From assembly GCA_027214385.1 (NCBI GenBank), contig JAPVXR010000020.1, positions 1-64,000 on the forward strand: 64,000 nucleotides of DNA, given 5' to 3'. The translations under genes and the position numbers were made by a program. Origin of the DNA: Cryomorphaceae bacterium 1068 (GTDB lineage Bacteria; Bacteroidota; Bacteroidia; Flavobacteriales_D; Cryomorphaceae). Every line of letters starts with the position of its first letter. Within the stretch, counting starts at the first letter, position 1. Below the pieces are notes generated by a model that worked only from the letters and a program-made list of their open reading frames with translations, was not told the DNA's origin and did not search any database. Of this stretch, positions 61,894 to 64,000 are shown piece by piece.

Positions 61894-62838
61894 ATGAAAA
61901 TCAAGATGCCCACTCTTTCTGTAGAGATTAACTCTCGGGTTCTGCTAGTAATCACTGCTATTTTTTTCCTTACAGCGGACTCATTTTCTCAAGTCACTTC
62001 AAGAGTGAGCGATGAAAAAACCAAAAAACCAATTCCTTTCGCCAGTATTTGGATTCAAGGCACTCAGATCGGAACGACGTCTGCGGCGGATGGTTCTTTT
62101 CAAATTGATACCGGTGAGGACGACAGTCTGGTATTTTCAGCAGTCGGATATAAAAGGAGCGTTTTAGCTGTAAACGATATCTCAGACACGGTTCGTTTGA
62201 CCTCAAGTGTGATCGAGTTGAGTGAGGTAACAATCAGTCCTTCAGCGGATCGGTTTCTCAAATTAGGTGAAGTAAACAGAAAGGATATAGAGATACATTG
62301 GCGGCCTTCGGTTTCCTGGAGTGTCGGGCGGTACTTTGAATACAATGGGGAGATCGCTGAGACTCCCTACATCAAAGATTTATCGATTGTTACTACGAGC
62401 AAACTAAAGGAATCTACTGTGAAGATTCTTCTATATGAACTTGATGAAGACGGGAACCCCACGGGATTAATTCACGATGAAAACATTATTGCTACGGTGA
62501 AAAAAGGGAAGCGAAAACAAACTTTGGTTGATCTTTCTGAATTGTTCCTCCGCTTTCCCAAAAATGGACTATTGGTAGCCGTGGAAGCAATAAATTTAGA
62601 GTCAAATATTTACCATTTCACAAAGAAGATTTGTAACAAGGAAACGGGAAAGTGTAAAAAACAAGAGTTTCAGTCATTACAGCCAAAATGGGGAGGTCTT
62701 CCGAGATCTTACAATTCTTACGCTTGGATTTACAGAGATGAAAAATGGTCAAAACTCGGCGACCATTTGGATGAGTTTACAGAAGAAGGAAAGCGATATG
62801 GAGGGGCACTCGCCGTTGATCTCACACTGAGTGATTGA
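61894..62838 (+). CDS. Secreted carboxypeptidase-regulatory-like (CarboxypepD_reg) protein
   Basis: A 314-residue protein. I use the ATG at 61894, giving a signal peptide (INSRVLLVITAIFFLTADSF followed by SQ); an ATG at 61882 is also possible. Residues about 32-110 form the beta-sandwich regulatory domain common on Bacteroidota TonB-type and surface proteins (TSRVSDEKTKKPIPFASIWI, GTQIGTTSAADGSFQIDTGE, DSLVFSAVGYKRSVL). The rest is strand-rich and unassigned (STVKILLYELDEDGNPTGLI). It sits between the acyltransferase gene and a decayed copy of that gene's 3' end. Confidence 0.8.
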   Translation: MKIKMPTLSVEINSRVLLVITAIFFLTADSFSQVTSRVSDEKTKKPIPFASIWIQGTQIGTTSAADGSFQIDTGEDDSLVFSAVGYKRSVLAVNDISDTVRLTSSVIELSEVTISPSADRFLKLGEVNRKDIEIHWRPSVSWSVGRYFEYNGEIAETPYIKDLSIVTTSKLKESTVKILLYELDEDGNPTGLIHDENIIATVKKGKRKQTLVDLSELFLRFPKNGLLVAVEAINLESNIYHFTKKICNKETGKCKKQEFQSLQPKWGGLPRSYNSYAWIYRDEKWSKLGDHLDEFTEEGKRYGGALAVDLTLSD

Positions 62839-62976
62839 TTCCCTGGTTTCAGCTCTATACAACAGGCTGCGCTTCATTAGGTGAGTAACGACAGAATCGA
62901 TTGGCAGACCACTTTGTTTGTGCAGCCAAAGTAGATTGAGAACTTTCCACAAAATGGTGATTTCAAGAAAATTCAG

Positions 62977-64000
62977 CTAGCGTCCAGCAGCTCCACTCTC
63001 ATATTCCCCTTTCAACTGATTCAGCTCCCCAATCAACTCATCCCATTGTTTCACGATGGCCTGGTAAGCCTCAGGTCTGCGTCTACGTCGATTGATCACC
63101 CGGACCATGCGGACAAAATCAAACCACATGCGGGCATAGCGAGCTGCGTATATTCCAAACCCATAGCCGGCTAGGATAAGCACGGGAATGAGCCAGGCCA
63201 CACCCGTAATCGCAACCAAGCCTATGGACACGAAAAGGTACCATACCAGAAAGACGGCCATACCAATGATAAAGACCATCGAAGCAATAAAGGAGGGGTT
63301 CAGTCTACCCGCCACATAGACCGTTGTAAATTTGGGCCGGATGTACTTCTCAAAGGCCCATCTGGTTCCCAAGAAAGGTACAATGTTGATTATCCAACCC
63401 AAGAGGAAAAAGGGCAATCCAAAGACTAGTCTGATCAAGAGAAAAGTCGGCCAGCGGTAGCCTTTCATATACCTCAGGTCGAGCTTTTGATCCTTCAGGT
63501 CTTTTTTGAATAACCTGATTTTTTTGTCGATTTCCTTCAGCTTCTCGGGTTCGTGCTCGTGGAAAAAATGCGCCGCATCCAGTATTCCCTTTTTCAGAAG
63601 ATAGGTCTTGGCGATATCGTCTTTAGAGAGGTTCATCTGCTCAAGTAAATGTCCCCCGTAGATGAGGTAGACATCTTTGGCTACTCGCCTGAAGTCTTCC
63701 TTTTCAAAGTGGAAAACAAGTTCGGCCATTTTCGTTCGGATGCGCTCCGTCATCAGCCTGACCCGTTCCTTCTCGTCTGTCTCATCGATATCGCTAAAGT
63801 CAATGGGGTCGCCCAGGTGCATTACCACATCACTCTGAAATCTTCTGGGGTGGTAGTAGTTCAATCCCAGTGGAATGATCTTAACGTCTTGCCATCGTGC
63901 ATTGGTCTTTTTCAAAAAAGAGTCGCCACCCAATTTGATGCGGGCAGCTCCCGTTTTTACCTCTCTGATATTGGCCACCGTCACACTGCTTCCTTCGGGG
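62977..64000 (-). CDS. PlsC-like 1-acyl-glycerophosphate acyltransferase with C-terminal membrane domain, 5' end outside window
   Basis: The frame is open to position 64000, so the start is beyond the window; a GTG at 63984 is only an internal codon. Motif III of the acyltransferase family is visible at the edge (PEGSS, then IREVKTGAARIKLG), followed by LGLNYYHPRRFQSDVVMHLG (motif IV region). The last 150 residues carry two membrane segments (LIRLVFGLPFFLLGWIINIV and SMVFIIGMAVFLVWYLFVSI plus a third near 265-290) and a basic tail ending GEYESGAAGR. It transfers acyl groups to a lysophospholipid or glycerol-3-phosphate. A remnant of its 3' end is at 61681-61829. Confidence 0.88.
   Translation of the reverse strand, partial: PEGSSVTVANIREVKTGAARIKLGGDSFLKKTNARWQDVKIIPLGLNYYHPRRFQSDVVMHLGDPIDFSDIDETDEKERVRLMTERIRTKMAELVFHFEKEDFRRVAKDVYLIYGGHLLEQMNLSKDDIAKTYLLKKGILDAAHFFHEHEPEKLKEIDKKIRLFKKDLKDQKLDLRYMKGYRWPTFLLIRLVFGLPFFLLGWIINIVPFLGTRWAFEKYIRPKFTTVYVAGRLNPSFIASMVFIIGMAVFLVWYLFVSIGLVAITGVAWLIPVLILAGYGFGIYAARYARMWFDFVRMVRVINRRRRRPEAYQAIVKQWDELIGELNQLKGEYESGAAGR

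Overview
The window reads as a chromosomal segment of a Bacteroidota bacterium, most likely a marine member of the Flavobacteriales. The evidence is: secreted proteins with a type IX secretion (T9SS) C-terminal sorting domain, promoter elements of the TAnnTTTG type, bacillithiol synthesis (BshC), glycan-degrading enzymes for algal or eukaryotic material (GH16, GH92, glycosylasparaginase), a GxxExxY gene, and families largely confined to this phylum (DUF6090, DUF7619, choice-of-anchor L). No rRNA, tRNA or CRISPR array was found.

Layout. 1-4.2 kb: a secreted choice-of-anchor L protein (cut by the window edge), then a tight operon yidD - lipoprotein - hemB - ACMSD-like decarboxylase. 4.4-10 kb: a DAB inorganic-carbon uptake locus (dabA, dabB, a small third gene) with a divergent LysR regulator. 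10-15.4 kb: an ABC exporter pair (YbbP/YbbA type) divergent from the esterase tesA, then a bleomycin-hydrolase-like peptidase; a decayed copy of the peptidase 3' end sits on the far side of the block. 15.5-19 kb: a gene-less inverted-repeat element, bshC, a dipeptide epimerase, and a 55-residue zinc-ribbon gene.

19-30 kb is the accessory region. Mostly AT-rich orphan genes are separated by attC-like imperfect palindromes with GCTAAC/GTTAGC-type ends. Among them lie a two-gene operon of a ThsB-like TIR protein and an NDT-like/TPR protein (the best defence-system candidate), a rhodanese of different base composition, nested hairpins, a 21-bp tandem array of about 17 units, and a perfect 32-bp palindrome.

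30-46 kb is housekeeping plus glycan use: GH16 glucanase, an NAD-dependent reductase, a DEAD-box helicase, a tandem Usp, an SPFH lipoprotein, a FucP-like sugar transporter, and a GH92 mannosidase overlapping a glycosylasparaginase. Between the last two groups is a 577-bp element with roughly 80-bp terminal inverted repeats carrying one GxxExxY nuclease-fold gene. A class IV aminotransferase overlaps a sulfotransferase at 43-45 kb. 46-52.5 kb is a complete RND efflux operon. 54-58.4 kb holds two mosaic paralogous T9SS proteins. 58.6-61.5 kb is a second-type DnaE polymerase. The window ends with a carboxypeptidase-regulatory-like protein between an intact (edge-truncated) acyltransferase gene and a decayed copy of that gene's 3' end.
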